In this document: one piece after another, positions 35,067 to 47,643 of the stretch
Layout of the letters: each line of letters starts with the position of its first letter
Numbering within the stretch: the stretch's first letter is position 1
Source: Gymnothorax reevesii
Taxonomy: Eukaryota; Chordata; Actinopteri; Anguilliformes; Muraenidae
Reading direction: 5' to 3'
DNA: 64,000 nucleotides
Assembly: GCA_029721435.1 (NCBI GenBank)
Contig: CM056576.1
Span: 119,959,166-120,023,165 of the forward strand
Position numbers and translations under genes: made by a program
Notes under the pieces: generated by a model
Told to the model about the DNA's origin: nothing
What the model saw: only the letters and a program-made list of their open reading frames with translations
Database searches by the model: none

Positions 35067-35609
35067 TAAAGTTCAAGTTTCCTCTGTTTGCAGAAAATGA
35101 CTCTCACTGCGGTTTGCTGGAGACCCAACGCCTCAGAAATGGCCTTATAACACTTTCCAGACGGATAGATGTCAACAATTTTGTATCTTTTCTGTTCTGT
35201 TTTTTTTTTGTTGTTTGTTCTTTTTTATTGCAGCATCATGTGCTGCTTTTTGCCTACTTCACATTGCCAGACAGGTTATATTTAAGTGATATTTAGATTC
35301 AACAGGCTGGCAGTAATCATGCCTTGGTGTATCTGGTGACAGTGAATTCAATCATAAATGAAATTTGTTTAAAAGTTGATTTAGTTACCAAGAGGGCAAT
35401 TACTTGTTCACATTACTCCAGGTAGGGTTGGATAGCTTTTATTCTGCAAAAAAAATGAAATAATCATTTAAAAACTGTATTTTGTGTTTGCTCCAGCTAT
35501 CTTTGTGCAATATAAAAAAATTAGTTTGATCATTTTAAGCATTTACATGTGACATATTTGCAAATTAGAGGAAATTGAGGAAAACAGCAAATATTTTTTC
35601 GTGGCACTA

Positions 35610-36238
35610 TAAGTTGGAGAGGGACTTTTTTTTTGGCAACGCTGTCAGTTCCTTAGCAATAACATTTAAGATTTTCATAATATCTGCCTCAGGCCACAGT
35701 GTTGTATTTGTGTGCATTATGGCAGACTGGTTTTGTATTTGTCTGCTGTAAACTGTTCCAGAATCTGCTGTGTGATTAAGGCGGGTAGTCTGTACCAGAC
35801 TGCTGATTTTAGTAGCTGTGCTGCCGTTAATGGCGACAGTCTGTTGAGCGAACAGAGCTGATTAATTGCTGATTTCCACCCCTTGGAGAACTTTGGAGGC
35901 AATTGGCCATTCATTTTACCGTTTGTGCTCATTGGCTTTGCAGCTGCATCGTCAGTCATCTGACGTTGCAAGCTGTTGTAAAGTATGCAGATAGCTGGCT
36001 CCTAACCAAGCACAGAAATATCTACTGTGAAGATTTAAAGCCCAAATGCGGTTCTGTAACCTCTAGAGGGAACATCTTCATCTCTCATCATCTTCTTGTG
36101 CCAGGAGGCCACAGTCTTGATTGTAATAAAAAATGACTTTCATGGTATGTTGTGATATGGCTGTCTCCAGTTTCCCTGGCAGGTGAACCCCCAAGGAGTC
36201 TTATGCTAATAATGTACCATTCATGCTAAAAAGGTAAA

Positions 36239-36240
<2 letters not shown>
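35610..36240. other. Unique intron
   Basis: No feature recognised. Confidence 0.35.
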
Positions 36241-36315
<75 letters not shown>

Positions 36316-36342
36316 CGTGTGTGTGTGTGTGTGTGTGTGTGT
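36241..36342. repeat. (GT)n with two TATGCG interruptions
   Basis: Long GT array interrupted at 36274-36279 and 36312-36317, which shows internal duplication of about 38 bp. The open frame of alternating C and V is an artefact. Confidence 0.95.
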
Positions 36343-36565
36343 CATGTCGACAGGTGCGCTGTGGAAAGAGGATTTTTCTTCTCTAAGGGCAGCAGATGCA
36401 GAGATGAAAGCAGGTGTTTCTTAGCCTCTCTCTGCCCTTGAATTCTCTGGTTCTTCTTCTATACATTTTTTTTTTTGAAAACCGGGATCTGTTCATATTT
36501 CTCAGTGTGAGATGATAATTTTTCATTGTGCAGATGAATCATGAGCATTAATTTATGACACGCCC

Positions 36566-36642
36566 AACACACACTCACACACACACACACACTCACGCGC
36601 ACACACACACACACGCGCGCACACACGCACACACACACACAC
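36566..36642. repeat. (CA)n with CG-containing interruptions
   Basis: ACAC runs broken by GCGCAC. It lies 224 bp downstream of the GT array on the opposite phase, so the two could pair. Confidence 0.95.
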
Positions 36643-39540
36643 TGTTGAAATCACCTGTTTATATTTTTCTTGCTGCTTCAAATTTAAGCTTTATACTAAA
36701 AAAAAAAAAAAATTGTTTGTGTTACCCATTGCGTATTGCACATGGCAGAGAAAGACAATTTCAAAACAGAAATAGGAAAAACCGAGAAAAGAATAGGGCT
36801 GACTTAGACTATTGATTCTCTCCAGATTGCATGAAAAACATCCAGGATTGTGGTGCACAGATTGAACTCCCAGTATAACATGGTTTAATCTTCTGGATCA
36901 AGCACATTGCGTCCCACTTCCGTCTACACCAACTTCAGTCCAACTGTCACTGGTAGCTATGGCGAGACTGAGCTGTGCGGCAGGCCTGTAGTTTAATTTC
37001 TTGAGTTTATATTCACAACTGTGCTTCGCAGCCTTAAAGTAGGTGGTTTTTCCGCAACTCGCTTAGAGAGAAAAGTAGATTAACGGGGCGCTTCTGTGAG
37101 TTTGTTCCTTCAGTCAATTAACTGAGCTTTAGCTAGCTGAGCCTGTGAGTTTTGAGGCAGAAGAAAATGGATAATGGAGGGAGGAGAGGGAAAGAGAGAG
37201 CCACAAAGAAGGTTGATTAGCGAGAGAGGGAGGGAGACATCCAGATATGAACAGATTTAGTTGCCCCTGATGCCGGTATAAGCATCATTCAAGGTTGGTG
37301 CATTGACCCACGCAGTGATACGTACTGAATGGTTTAATGAAATGTATAACGGTGGCAGCTGGGCTCGATCTGTCTGTCCCATCTCCTCAACCGCTTGTGG
37401 GTTTGACGCCGTATGACGGTCCTGACAGTCCAATTAGAGGCGTATTTGCATATCTCCTGGACTGTGTTCACCTTGTTCACGGAGGCGTAAAATAGAACCG
37501 TCGCGCACTGTGCATCCCCAAAGCTCAGCAAGATTTCTCAATTTCATAGTCTCCGCTGTGTGACATCTCGTGCATTATCCAGCCACCCGTACCGTTTGGC
37601 CCCCGGTTCGAATGGAGCAACTCCGCTTGCTTCGGCTAGAGGATACGTACAGTATGATGATGAGGTGAAAGGGATTATCTGAAGGCGAATGCTTGTCTGG
37701 TGACATTTGGAAACCAGATTGGTGTAAGACAGCCAGATTTACTGTTTGAATCATGCGAAGCAGAACTGTGGTGCCCTGAAGGAAGTCTCTTCAAATGCCT
37801 GAGTCATTCTTGCCATTTTTGTTTATCGCTTTTCAAACTCATCTCAGCAATGTTTATGGACCGTTTGATAGGTACCTGAGCATCTCCCGTACAGGTTTGG
37901 AGATAATAGGACCTGTAAGGCCCGTGACATTGGACTGCAGAAGAGACATCATAAAGCAATGTCCAATTCCGGATAAAGCATGAATCTGTTTCCCCTCTTT
38001 CTGTCCTTAGGCTCTCCGCAGTAAAAACAGTCACTGAAATGCCAGTACGACCCAAAATTAACTCTCGAGGTCAAGCATAGAGTTTCACTTATTATTAATA
38101 AATCACTCAATTTTCTGTGTCCTTGGAACAGCCCAGTAATGTGATAGATAGCAAACTACATCCAGTTTATTTATTCATTAGGAAAGGTTATGCAGGCTGA
38201 TTAAAGATTTTACTGGGTAAATATGGTATTCTTTTTCTTGGAATTTCCCATGAAAATTGCGATCACGGTCACTTTAGACTGACAAAGATGAAAAATGGGG
38301 GAGCCTATCGCAATAGATCAGCCAGTAGCCTTTTAGCTGGAAATTCGTTTGACTACGACCCAGAAGGCTGGTGTCCTAGTCAAATGTGGTGTTGCATCAA
38401 TGCTGCTGTAGGGCCTTGCAATTTTGGGCATGAATCTGGCTTCAGGCCTATTTGTGTGGAGTTTGTTCCTGGGGGATCGGCCTCTGCTTATTTTAATACA
38501 ATTTCTGTTGCTTTGGATGAAAGTTAAGTAACTGATTTGTGAGGAGGCACTCAGTACCATCAAGAGTTGCTCTGCAAATTCAGACATTTTTATAACTTTA
38601 ACATTATTTCTTACCATCTCTGGCCGTAGATCCAATTTCTAAGGCAAAAATGTTATAAACCACAGATAATTCTTTTCAGTAAAATGCCGGAGGTGTTATT
38701 TTTAAATAGAAATTTGCCATCTCCGACCCCATCCGTATCTGAGAAGTCCAGTTTCCTTACTATGTACAAGCATTCTTGTACGTGAGTTTTGGAGGAGTAG
38801 AGTCTGTGGCTCTCGTCTGAAAGGCGCGACTGTCAGCTGCAGCTTCTTTTCGCACGAAGATCACAATCCTTGCATGCACAAGACAAGGGCAAAGGAAATC
38901 TAGATATGTTTGTTCAGAAAAAACCTTAGCCCCCCCCCAGATAACCAGTAGGTGGCACACGTGCAATTAAGAACGCTAACTTGAATGATTGTATTCTTCC
39001 AATATCCTTGAGCAGCACAAGGCCAGTCAGGACCGGTGTAGTTGGATTCGTTCTGAGAACACGGTGGTTACTATGGCACCATAAGCGGTGCTTTCACAGA
39101 GTGAGCCAGCCCAGCAGCTCCTCACCTCAACATTATTATCAGTTTCTGGCTGGAGAAACGTCATCTAAGACAAACATACTATAAACCCCTGACAATTTTC
39201 TCAGAGACATGCCAGAGGTGGCTTTTTAATGGGCAGGGAAAGCCAAGGGCTCTCCCCGCTTCCCAGGGTAACCATGTCAGAAGAAAGTGTGATAGATGTT
39301 CAGATGTTAGCTGCACGTTGTTTCAGACAGATATGGTGTGCCTGGCACCCAACTTCGATCGTTCTTACACCGATGCATCCATTCCCCATGCCCAAAATAG
39401 ATTGCAGGACTCAGCATTCCCACATCGTTCAAATATTCATGTTCCTCTTAGCGAGGGAGAAAGCACACAAGGTGGGCAGCACGGTTGACTTCACATTGCC
39501 CTGATGGGGTTCTCTTTTTAAATTTTGAAAATGAATAAAT
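36643..39540. other. Unique intron
   Basis: No transposon ends or exon-like frame. 37260-37600 is GC-balanced and may be constrained. Confidence 0.35.
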
Positions 39541-39727
39541 CAGGGAACCCTGCTCCAGGAGAGTCATAGCACCGAATGTTTTTCGATGTCTCTCTGCTCT
39601 AACAAACCTGCCTCAAATGATTGTAGCTTTTCAAGGGCTTCATGACAAGACAATCATGGTGTGTTAGAGGAGAGAGACGTCAAAAATATGCAGGTCTGTG
39701 GCTCTCCAAGAGCTGGTTTCCCTACTC
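39541..39727. mobile_element. Diverged hAT MITE
   Basis: CAGGGAACCCTGCTCCAGGA then GAGTCATAG at the left mirrors CTGTGGCTCTCCAAGAGCTG and GTTTCCCTACT at the right. An inner pair, CTCTCTGCTCTAACA / TGTTAGAGGAGAGAG-like, adds support. The flanking 8-mers no longer match. Confidence 0.7.
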
Positions 39728-40195
39728 CTGGGCTTCATGAGTCTGATCATAACCGTAAACTTTCCCATCCGCTCATCAGTTTACTGCAGAGTTCAGCATA
39801 GCGTGTGATATAAAAATTTGTTGTTTTTAAACTATTTCAGATTAATTAAACTGATCGGGAACGGCCCCTTCGAAATGTCCGGAACTGGCCTTATATGGCG
39901 ATTGATGTCACGCAAGGCAGCCAGCTGGTCAGATCTCAAGTCTCGACAACGAATTGTACATACACTACGCTTTACATACCATATCCAGCTGACAGACCCT
40001 TAAAAAAAAACCACTGTTGGAATACCATAAAATCTACCACCAAAAAACTATTATTACTATAGTAATTGTATGGTTTTTTTTTTTTTTTTGGAGTGCACAA
40101 TATAGATTTGAGTGTTACTGTTGAAATATTGTAGGGCCACCATAGCTATTGAAATAACACTACAGAAAAAAAAACTAGCTTATCCTATAAACTTC
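39728..40195. other. Unique intron with A/T runs
   Basis: T-run at 40074-40090. Nothing else seen. Confidence 0.3.
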
Positions 40196-40812
40196 AGGAT
40201 TATTCGCCAGAACATCCGCCAAAATAGGTGGCGTTAAGCTGCTTTCACACCGAATGCGAAACAAATTTTCTTGCGCGACAGATTACATTCAAAGTCAATG
40301 CAAAGACGTATGTATTCGCGTCTTCGCATTGACTTTGAATGTAATCTGTCGTGTTTGTTTTGCGTCCGGTGTGAAAGCAGCTTTAGACACGCACGCAAAC
40401 TAGATGGCTAGCTGACGTTAGTTTCCTGCCGTAGTTAGCCAGCTAACTTAAGTTCTACATAACATTGGATTTTCATTATTAATTTCGATTTTGAAATTAT
40501 ACAGCAAGCATCCAATCCAGTGTTGAGAGAACAGCCAAGTTACACACTAACTTTCTACCTGCCAGTTTAACTAACCACCTTACCCATTTAGCAGGCTAAC
40601 ATTAATTAGTGACAGTTGTGTGTATTTCCTTCTATCCAATATCCCCGGTCTTGGTTCAGGCATTTTGCGAGTTTATGAGCAGAGTGTTTCGCGTGCACCC
40701 TCGTCTTTGCATTGACTTTGAATGTAATCTGTCATGAGAAAAATTTGTTTTGTGTCCGGTGTGAAAGCGGTTTAACGCCACCAATTCTGGCAAATATTCT
40801 GGGGAAAAATCC
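40196..40812. mobile_element. 617-bp long-TIR MITE with an extra internal arm
   Basis: Arms of about 115 bp (AGGATTATTCGCCAGAA, GGTGGCGTTAA, GCTTTCACACCG, GACAGATTACATTCAAAGTC) pair with 40697-40812. A third, inverted piece of the arm sits at 40318-40385. Flanks TAAACTTC (40188-40195) and TAAATTTC (40813-40820) match in 7 of 8 bases, fitting an 8-bp duplication. Confidence 0.8.
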
Positions 40813-41070
40813 TTAAATTTCATGCCGTAGATGGTTAACTTTGATAAATTAGCAGGCGAGGGTAACTGCCGCAGCTGAAGAGTAACAGGATAATCAACCT
40901 GAGCCAGATGAACTTGGGAGGCTGTATTGTGATGCCTGATCGCAGGCTGTGCTGTAGGAGGTGGGCATCCATCCAGCCATCTAGCTACTTTAGCCTCCGT
41001 AACACGGTTTGTAGTGTGTAAGAATTAGATGGATAGATAGATATCTTGATTGCAGGCTCATACACTAAAC

Positions 41071-41262
41071 CAGGGGTCTCCTACCCTGTTCCTGGAGAGC
41101 TACCATCCTGTAGGATTCTACCCCAACCGTAATTCAACACACCTGATTCAGCTCATTAGCAGATAGTCAAGATCTGTAACTGGGAAAGCAGGAGTGGTTT
41201 GCTTTGGTTGGAGTGATACCTTCAGGATGGTAGCTCTCCAGGAACAGGGTTGGAGACCCCAG
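41071..41262. mobile_element. hAT MITE with perfect 8-bp target duplication
   Basis: CAGGGGTCTCCTACCCTGTT then CCTGGAGAGCTACCATCCTG is mirrored at the right end. CACTAAAC flanks both sides exactly (41063-41070, 41263-41270). High arm identity suggests a fairly young copy. Confidence 0.97.
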
Positions 41263-41270
41263 CACTAAAC

Positions 41271-44200
41271 AAACACACTAGAAAACGTGTAAACAAGCTT
41301 GTAAATGGACCACGGAGATTGCTATGGCAGAGGTGCTGCGTTCCTCTGATGACATCATAAGATCATGTGACTTACTTATCGGAAAATTCCTACTACTTCA
41401 GGGGGCGGGGCATAAGAGTGCAAAAAATCACTTTTATTCCTTGAAATTGATGGATTTTTCTGCCATTTCAGAACTTTTGAGTGCAGAGAGAGATATAAAT
41501 AATCATACAGAACAAAATAAACCAACAATTTCAGGTTGTGTGCCTCATGTCAGGGAACCTTTAATGTCTCTGTAATATTTTCTATCTTGATCACAGCGAA
41601 TATCCAATGATACACTGTTTGACGGCTAGAAGACAAACAGTCTCTTGTGTTTATGAGTTGCTGTCGAGAAGTGACAGACTGACATGTGTTAACAAATGAT
41701 GACAAATCCACCATGGCATGGTGGTGACTCCCATGTTTGCCTTTATCAGTGTCTTGTCAGATGCTGCTTTATTGGTTGAATCCACAAAAGTAACGTCTTT
41801 CGAACTCAAATAAACAGTCCATGTCCTTTGTTCTGTCTATCACATACAATCCCAGTTAATAAAAAAGCATTAATGGTTTTATATTTGGCCTTTAGATCAG
41901 TAATCAATTATTAATCCAAGTCTTTGATGCTTATTAATTACCAAGGATCAAAATCACTCAGAGGTTCTATTCCTTCTAATCAACATTCAGGATGGCATGC
42001 ATTGGAACTCATCATTAAATAACACATAATTCACTGGTAAAATTAATTTTCCTGACTGAATGCGTGAATGAATGCATATTTGTGCAGCAAACCATTATTC
42101 ATAGCTGGTGAGCTTCGGGGCAAAAATGGAAAAAAAAAGAAAAAAACTCCACTGTGCAATCACACTGTAATGAAATTACAAGAATGTAACAGAACCTCAA
42201 TATGATAGCTACGCGCACTAAACTGATTGGGGAATGTCCCTTTGTTTAAAATATTGTTCGTTACTGTGTTAAGATGTGTCTCCACTTTCAATTTCCTGGT
42301 GCCTGTACCAGCGTACAGAAGTGAATCTAGCAATTAGGCACACACAAGTGGAATAATTGAAAAAAATGTGTTGGAAAGTGCTTTAGATTAATCTCAAGCA
42401 AGGACTTCTTGATTTGCTTCGCCTGGAAAGAACTAATAAAGGGAAAAACCAGCAGAGATGTTTGTCACGCAATGTGTTGTAAACCTGGTCTAGGGTTACG
42501 GTATGAGGACCATTGGAGCATTGTAAAAATGAAATACGGAGACTGGTCCTTCATCAGTTGTGTCAGATACACCGACATGTCATGAGCAAAAACTCCAGAG
42601 TCAGCAGTTCTGCTGCTTTTTTGATTAACTGTGATGTGCTCAATCATTGGATGAGGATGGTGGTCACCCATCAGGCAGCACCCTGTCTCCTTTGGAAGAG
42701 TTGTAGTACAGAGAATGTTTCACACTAAGAGCAGATTAATGGCCAGCTATAAAAATAATAAATATTAGGTGCTTAAAGCGGTTGGTACTGAATGAGATCA
42801 CCATGAAATATGTAAACTTTGAAGGTACTTGATCCTTGTGGTTGTAATTTTTACTTATTTCAACCCAGCGGTTTGGCACTGTGGCTTTATATCACCGTTG
42901 GAAAAAAAAATATATACTTTCTTGTTTTACGCTGTGGTGACATTATGTTGCAGAGGTTCATTATGCAGTGAAATTTGTTATATTTGCTGTGTAGTACATT
43001 TACTTTCATTTTATAGGCCTTCTTACACTTTAGTGCAGAATAGCTGTTTCTGGTAGAACATATACACAAACAATTACCATGAAATAAAAGCTGATTGTCT
43101 GTACTTTTGTCTCACATCAATCTTTTGATTTCATATTCAATTGCCTTCAGCGTGCACGGTGGCCTCTGCACTTCTGTTTCCATGGTTTTGGAGGACAGTG
43201 ATGCTTTGAAGCTCAGTAAATATCTATTCAAGGATGCACTCATGTAAACTGTTTGACGTAAGGAAACTTGCAGATTGCTTTGCTTGACAGGTTACCCTTT
43301 TTTGGTCTCAATTCACTGAATCTCTCTACAAGTCAGCTCTGTCATGAAATATACTGGCTCTCATATCTGATGCTGAGTGCGCATGTCTACTTTTCTCATC
43401 CCTAAAATGTTGAAATATTTCGATGGTTTGACTGCATTGTGTTCGGTCAAATATGCAGTCGGGGAATCTGAGGCCTGGTAAGACCTTTGTGAGTGGATTA
43501 ATGGTAACACAATTGCTGAGGCACAGTCATTATTTCCTTCAGGCATTTAGCTCCAACACGTATCAAGCAATTTCCTACCTGAGGGGACAAGGCAAACGAG
43601 AGGTCACTGCAAAGCAAAGCTCTTGCACTAGCTTTGTCTCATTGTTCTTGAGTAGACCAGCTATTATTAATGCTGGTGTCATGAAAAACATGGAGGATAA
43701 CCTTCCCTCCTCCAATCCTATATGTTGGGAAGATGTAACTGCAAGGGGAAATGGGGTCCATTTATTTGGGGCAATTAATACAAGTAAGTAATATCAACCC
43801 CATTGCTTTTGTTAATGTCGAGCTGAATATTTCACAATTTGATGAGCAAATTATCATAAGTTACTTTTGTACATCACAGTGAGTGACGTATGTGGAAGTA
43901 ATCCTGAATGAGTATCTGACCATAAATACTGTGTGTTATTAGAAACAAGTTGTCAAGTTTGGTTTGTCAAACAAGTTGTCAAACCAGATTAGGCAGTACC
44001 CTAAGGGTCGTAAGTGGTGCTTTGCGCTGTTTTGGAATGATAAATCTCCCTCCACGTTGAAGTGGTGTAATTTGGCCTAAATCAATTGACTATTTGCCAA
44101 ATTTTCCACTTGCTGGGCTATGACCAGTGCTGAGAATTATGACAGTATTGCAATTTGAAGCCTAATTGTTTATTTTAATCTATGTTATGCATATTTTATT

Positions 44201-44551
44201 AAATGAAAAACCTACGAAATTTCAATGAGTTTGCTTAGCCTTTTTAAGTGTGTTTACTGTTGTGTGTTTTGGCGCACATGTCACCCTTGCCTATTGTCGT
44301 AATTTAAGTCATTCATTGGACTTTTGTATCATCAGGTTAAAAAAAAGAACCCGTTCAAATTTGGTCTCCCGGTCTGATTTTCATAGTTTTCCTTCGGCCA
44401 ATGAAACATTAGTCTATTCTGTCTCACTGTAAAGCATCAGAGGCCTTTGCTCCGGAAATTAATGTCATGTAGCCAACGCAAAAACGCAGTCAAAGAATTC
44501 TGAAACATGGATGATTAGATAGATTCTAAAAGTAGATCATTTTCCATGTGA
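41271..44551. other. Unique intron
   Basis: No repeats with ends and no exon-like frame seen. Short frames at 43453-43791 carry no motif. Confidence 0.35.
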
Positions 44552-45277
44552 TTGGTGGATAAGTTATTGAGTACACTATGTGATTACTTCATCTATAATT
44601 GTGATAATACAATGTTAAATGTAGACAATATGGAAATTCTCAGTGTTACCTTTACCAGAGATGGTCGTGCGGATCTGCACATCCAGAACAGATCTAAAAA
44701 ATATCGCCAATCATTTTACAGCCTCGGTGACTCAGGTATGTCATTCTCAGGGTTGCCTGTGGATATAAAGAGTTACATATGGAATACTGTCTGTCGCCCG
44801 ACTTTATACTATGGTCTTGAAAGTTTGTTCATAGGTGAACAACATTATAAGAGACTGGATAGTGTTCAAGGTTGTCTAATGAAACGGGCATTAGGCCTGA
44901 GTAAATACTCTCATCATAGTAAGCTCTTGGAGGCCATGAAGATCAACAGGTCAGAAGTACATGTTCGGAATATGACTATCAGTCTGTGGCGCAGAATCTT
45001 TAAAGTTCAGTCTCCATTGCGCAATCTGTGTTGTCACCTTATTTCTAAATATATTATGTCGGATGCTTATTTTAAGAAAATCATCACAGGTTGTATTTTG
45101 TCAATGGGTGTATCTCCCGTTACTGCTGCATTTACTTCTGGACCGTGCCTGACCAGTTCTGTCAGCGAGCCCATCAGCATTGTCGATTCCTTAAGACATC
45201 TGCTATCTGACCCAAAATGCTGTAATATGCAGTCAAATTTGCATATATTGGTTACCCTGTTGACCAGGGTGCTATAA
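44552..45277 (+). pseudogene. LINE ORF2 C-terminal fragment
   Basis: A 241-codon open frame, the longest in the window. NMEILSVTFTRDGRADLHI matches the 'YLG-x-T-xDG' block after the RT palm. GLPVDIKSYIWNTVCRPTLY then YGLESL matches the thumb (LYGLE) block. RALGLSKYSHHSKLLEAM and ISLWRRIFKVQSPLRNLCCH follow. The palm with the catalytic FADD box and the endonuclease are absent because of 5' truncation. The frame is uninterrupted, so the insertion is recent compared with the other relics here. It is not expected to be expressed as a protein. Confidence 0.85.
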
Positions 45278-45534
45278 TTTTCTTATCTCCTCTTTCTGTG
45301 CAATGATACTTAGCGTGCAGTGATGTAACGTGCAATTGTGTTTTAGGCCTTCGTGCAATGGTGTTTTAACGTGCAATGATAGTCTATGTGCAATGATAAT
45401 TATAATGAACATCCAACATGTCCAATGCTATTTTAACATGTTTAATGCGTGATGATATTTTAATGTGCTACGCTGTGTACCTGTATTTCTCCAGTTTGGA
45501 GGTTTTAATAAATAAATAAATAAATAAATAAATA
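44552..45534 (+). mobile_element. 5'-truncated LINE with (AAAT)n tail
   Basis: A reverse-transcriptase C-terminal frame, a 3' UTR of about 230 bp with GTGCAATGAT-type short repeats, then (AAAT)7 at 45506-45534. An AT-repeat tail is usual for CR1/L2/RTE-like fish LINEs. The 5' boundary is uncertain. Confidence 0.8.
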
Positions 45535-47377
45535 AGATCATTGAAAACGCCTGTCAATAAAGATTCAAACACAAGAGAGTGAAAATGCCTTTTGTGTATC
45601 TGTTTCAAATTTTCTACAAATGGCTGGCTGGAATATCCAGATAATTGCCGTACTTAATGTGCCATATTTTGTTATTGTTTTGACACTTCAGCTTCCATTA
45701 CCACATGATGATTTGATGGGAATTAATACCTGATGTTATGTAACTTAATTATGACTCTTTGGTCCTGCAATTTTGGGAGACTTTTAAATGGAATATTGTC
45801 CATTGTGCTTTTTCAAAGGGCACATCAAATACTCAATAAAACACTTTGCCTTTCAATCAAGTGGAAAAACAAATTACTAACAGCTCACCGCCTTCACCTC
45901 CCAGGGATTTTTCAAAACCTTCACCATTCATTCTGGGAAATAGGCAAACAGTGCAAATCTAAAATGCTTCATGTACAATTGCCTATTCCTTGATATGTTC
46001 TGACCCTAAGGCCTTGTGATGGAAATAAGTTATTAGCAAAGATTTTGACTATTATAGCTACCATTGATGTCAATTGGCGTTAAAAATGGGTGATGGTGTA
46101 GCCAGGCTTCAGTCTGGAAGTATGGAGTGCAGGCTGAGGTAAGTGCACTTATATGGAGACACCAGCCACTGCTTTTAGTCTGAATGGATTGATCCCATAT
46201 AACTAGGGCCATAAATTTGTCAGAGCTGTTTCTCCTGCCTACATTTTGACCTTTGATGTTAATGAAGTTAAATTTACACACTGTAGGTTTCTCCATTTTT
46301 CACTTACTGTCAAGAAAAGCAACTTTGCGCTGGAATATGAGCAACTTTGAACTTCAACTTTTTGGGCTGGTGAGGCTTTATGAAGGGCCAATGTACAATG
46401 TTACTGTTTGGAACTGTAGCGCAGTGTTTCAGCCATTTGGTAACCATTTATTCAAAATCAAGTGATCGGAGCTAAAACAATTATTGCCGATTTATTGCCT
46501 TTATTGTAATCAATTTACGAGCAATGGCTCCTTGTATTTGGAGCACTGTGTTCTCATCGTGCTTTGGAGACTTGCCCAGCCAATTGCTGCAGGTAATTCT
46601 ACTTTAAAGCAGAGACATGCAACTAATTAAGTCAGGGTAATAGCAATGACTTGTATAATCCTGTTTAATTATGTTTGACAGACATTAAAGTTTGAAGCTA
46701 TTTTAAAGGTCGCTTCAGATATTTTGTCCACCCTCTACAGCTGCTAAAGTAAAATGATCAGCTTGTCCACAGGCTGAATCCATGTTTGTTCCATCTAAAG
46801 CACTTATGATTCAACTTATCAAGCCTTGGCATCAGACCTGCTCCAGTGGGAGAGGTTTAGGACTCTAAAACTATACTGTATTCAATTCCCAATTTAGCGG
46901 TCTAATATTTTCCTGGATTTTTTCCCCAAGTTATTAAATTTTTGGATGTCTATCGGGAAGGTTAAATCTTATAGCAAAAAACCTAAATTACCCGATCCAT
47001 CATTTTTTGTCCTCTGAGGAACAGTCTGTTTTGAGTGAGTCTGATGCTCTGCTCTGATTGGCTGGTGAACACAACTACCAGCCCTTTACACCGTGAGTCA
47101 GCGGAGAAGGACTTAAAATCGAGCAGAGCAGTTGGAGACGAAGGGTGGAACGTATGGCCTGGAAGGACCGCATGTCTTACCCTGTGGTGCCTACTAGTGA
47201 GTGGAAGTTTAAGGGCTTTGAAGAGAAAAAGTGACAAATTTAGGAATTTTCAGAAAAGAAAGTCTTTTTGGACTGTCTGTCTCCCAGATTAAAATGGTTG
47301 TCTAGGCACAGTGCAATTGAACACAATCTGTAATGCTTTTGAGAATCCGTCAAAAATGGACTCTTAATCCCTCAAAG
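45535..47377. other. Unique intron
   Basis: No feature recognised. Confidence 0.35.
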
Positions 47378-47643
47378 CTGCAGTTGGTAACTTTGAGGAG
47401 AGAGAGGACCTCTCACAAAAATTTGAAAAAAAAGCAACTTTCAGATCCCTCCCCCTCCCTCTCCACTGCACTCCTAAGACCCTCCCCCAGAAGGCTGGCG
47501 TGCACGCGAAGGCACGCGAGCTGTTATGCATGCAACTGCAGAGAGATTTTGCACATTCACATTATGAAAGTGGCCAAGTTGCCAAGGCTACACGTTACTG
47601 TTGCGAACAGTCAACACTGCTGGCCAACAAACAGGCGCATCGA

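Larger units (their letters stand above)
31499..35609 (-). mobile_element. Tc1-like element A, split by an LTR insertion
   Basis: The left TIR runs from CAGTGCCTTGA at 31499 to 31663 and resumes at 34184 with ACCAGTGCGAAAAAATATTT. The right TIR (about 35395-35609) is its diverged reverse complement, ending GGCACTA before TA. The split halves join co-linearly against the right TIR (AAAACCTAT-CAGTG-GAAAAA-TTGCCC). Transposase lies on the minus strand. The 2.5-kb insert is LTR B. Confidence 0.88.

Noticed and set aside
40232..40385. piggyBac-like MITE with TTAA ends
   Set aside because: TTAA occurs next to the inner arm, but the homology continues outward to 40196 and 40812 where an 8-bp near-duplication fits better.
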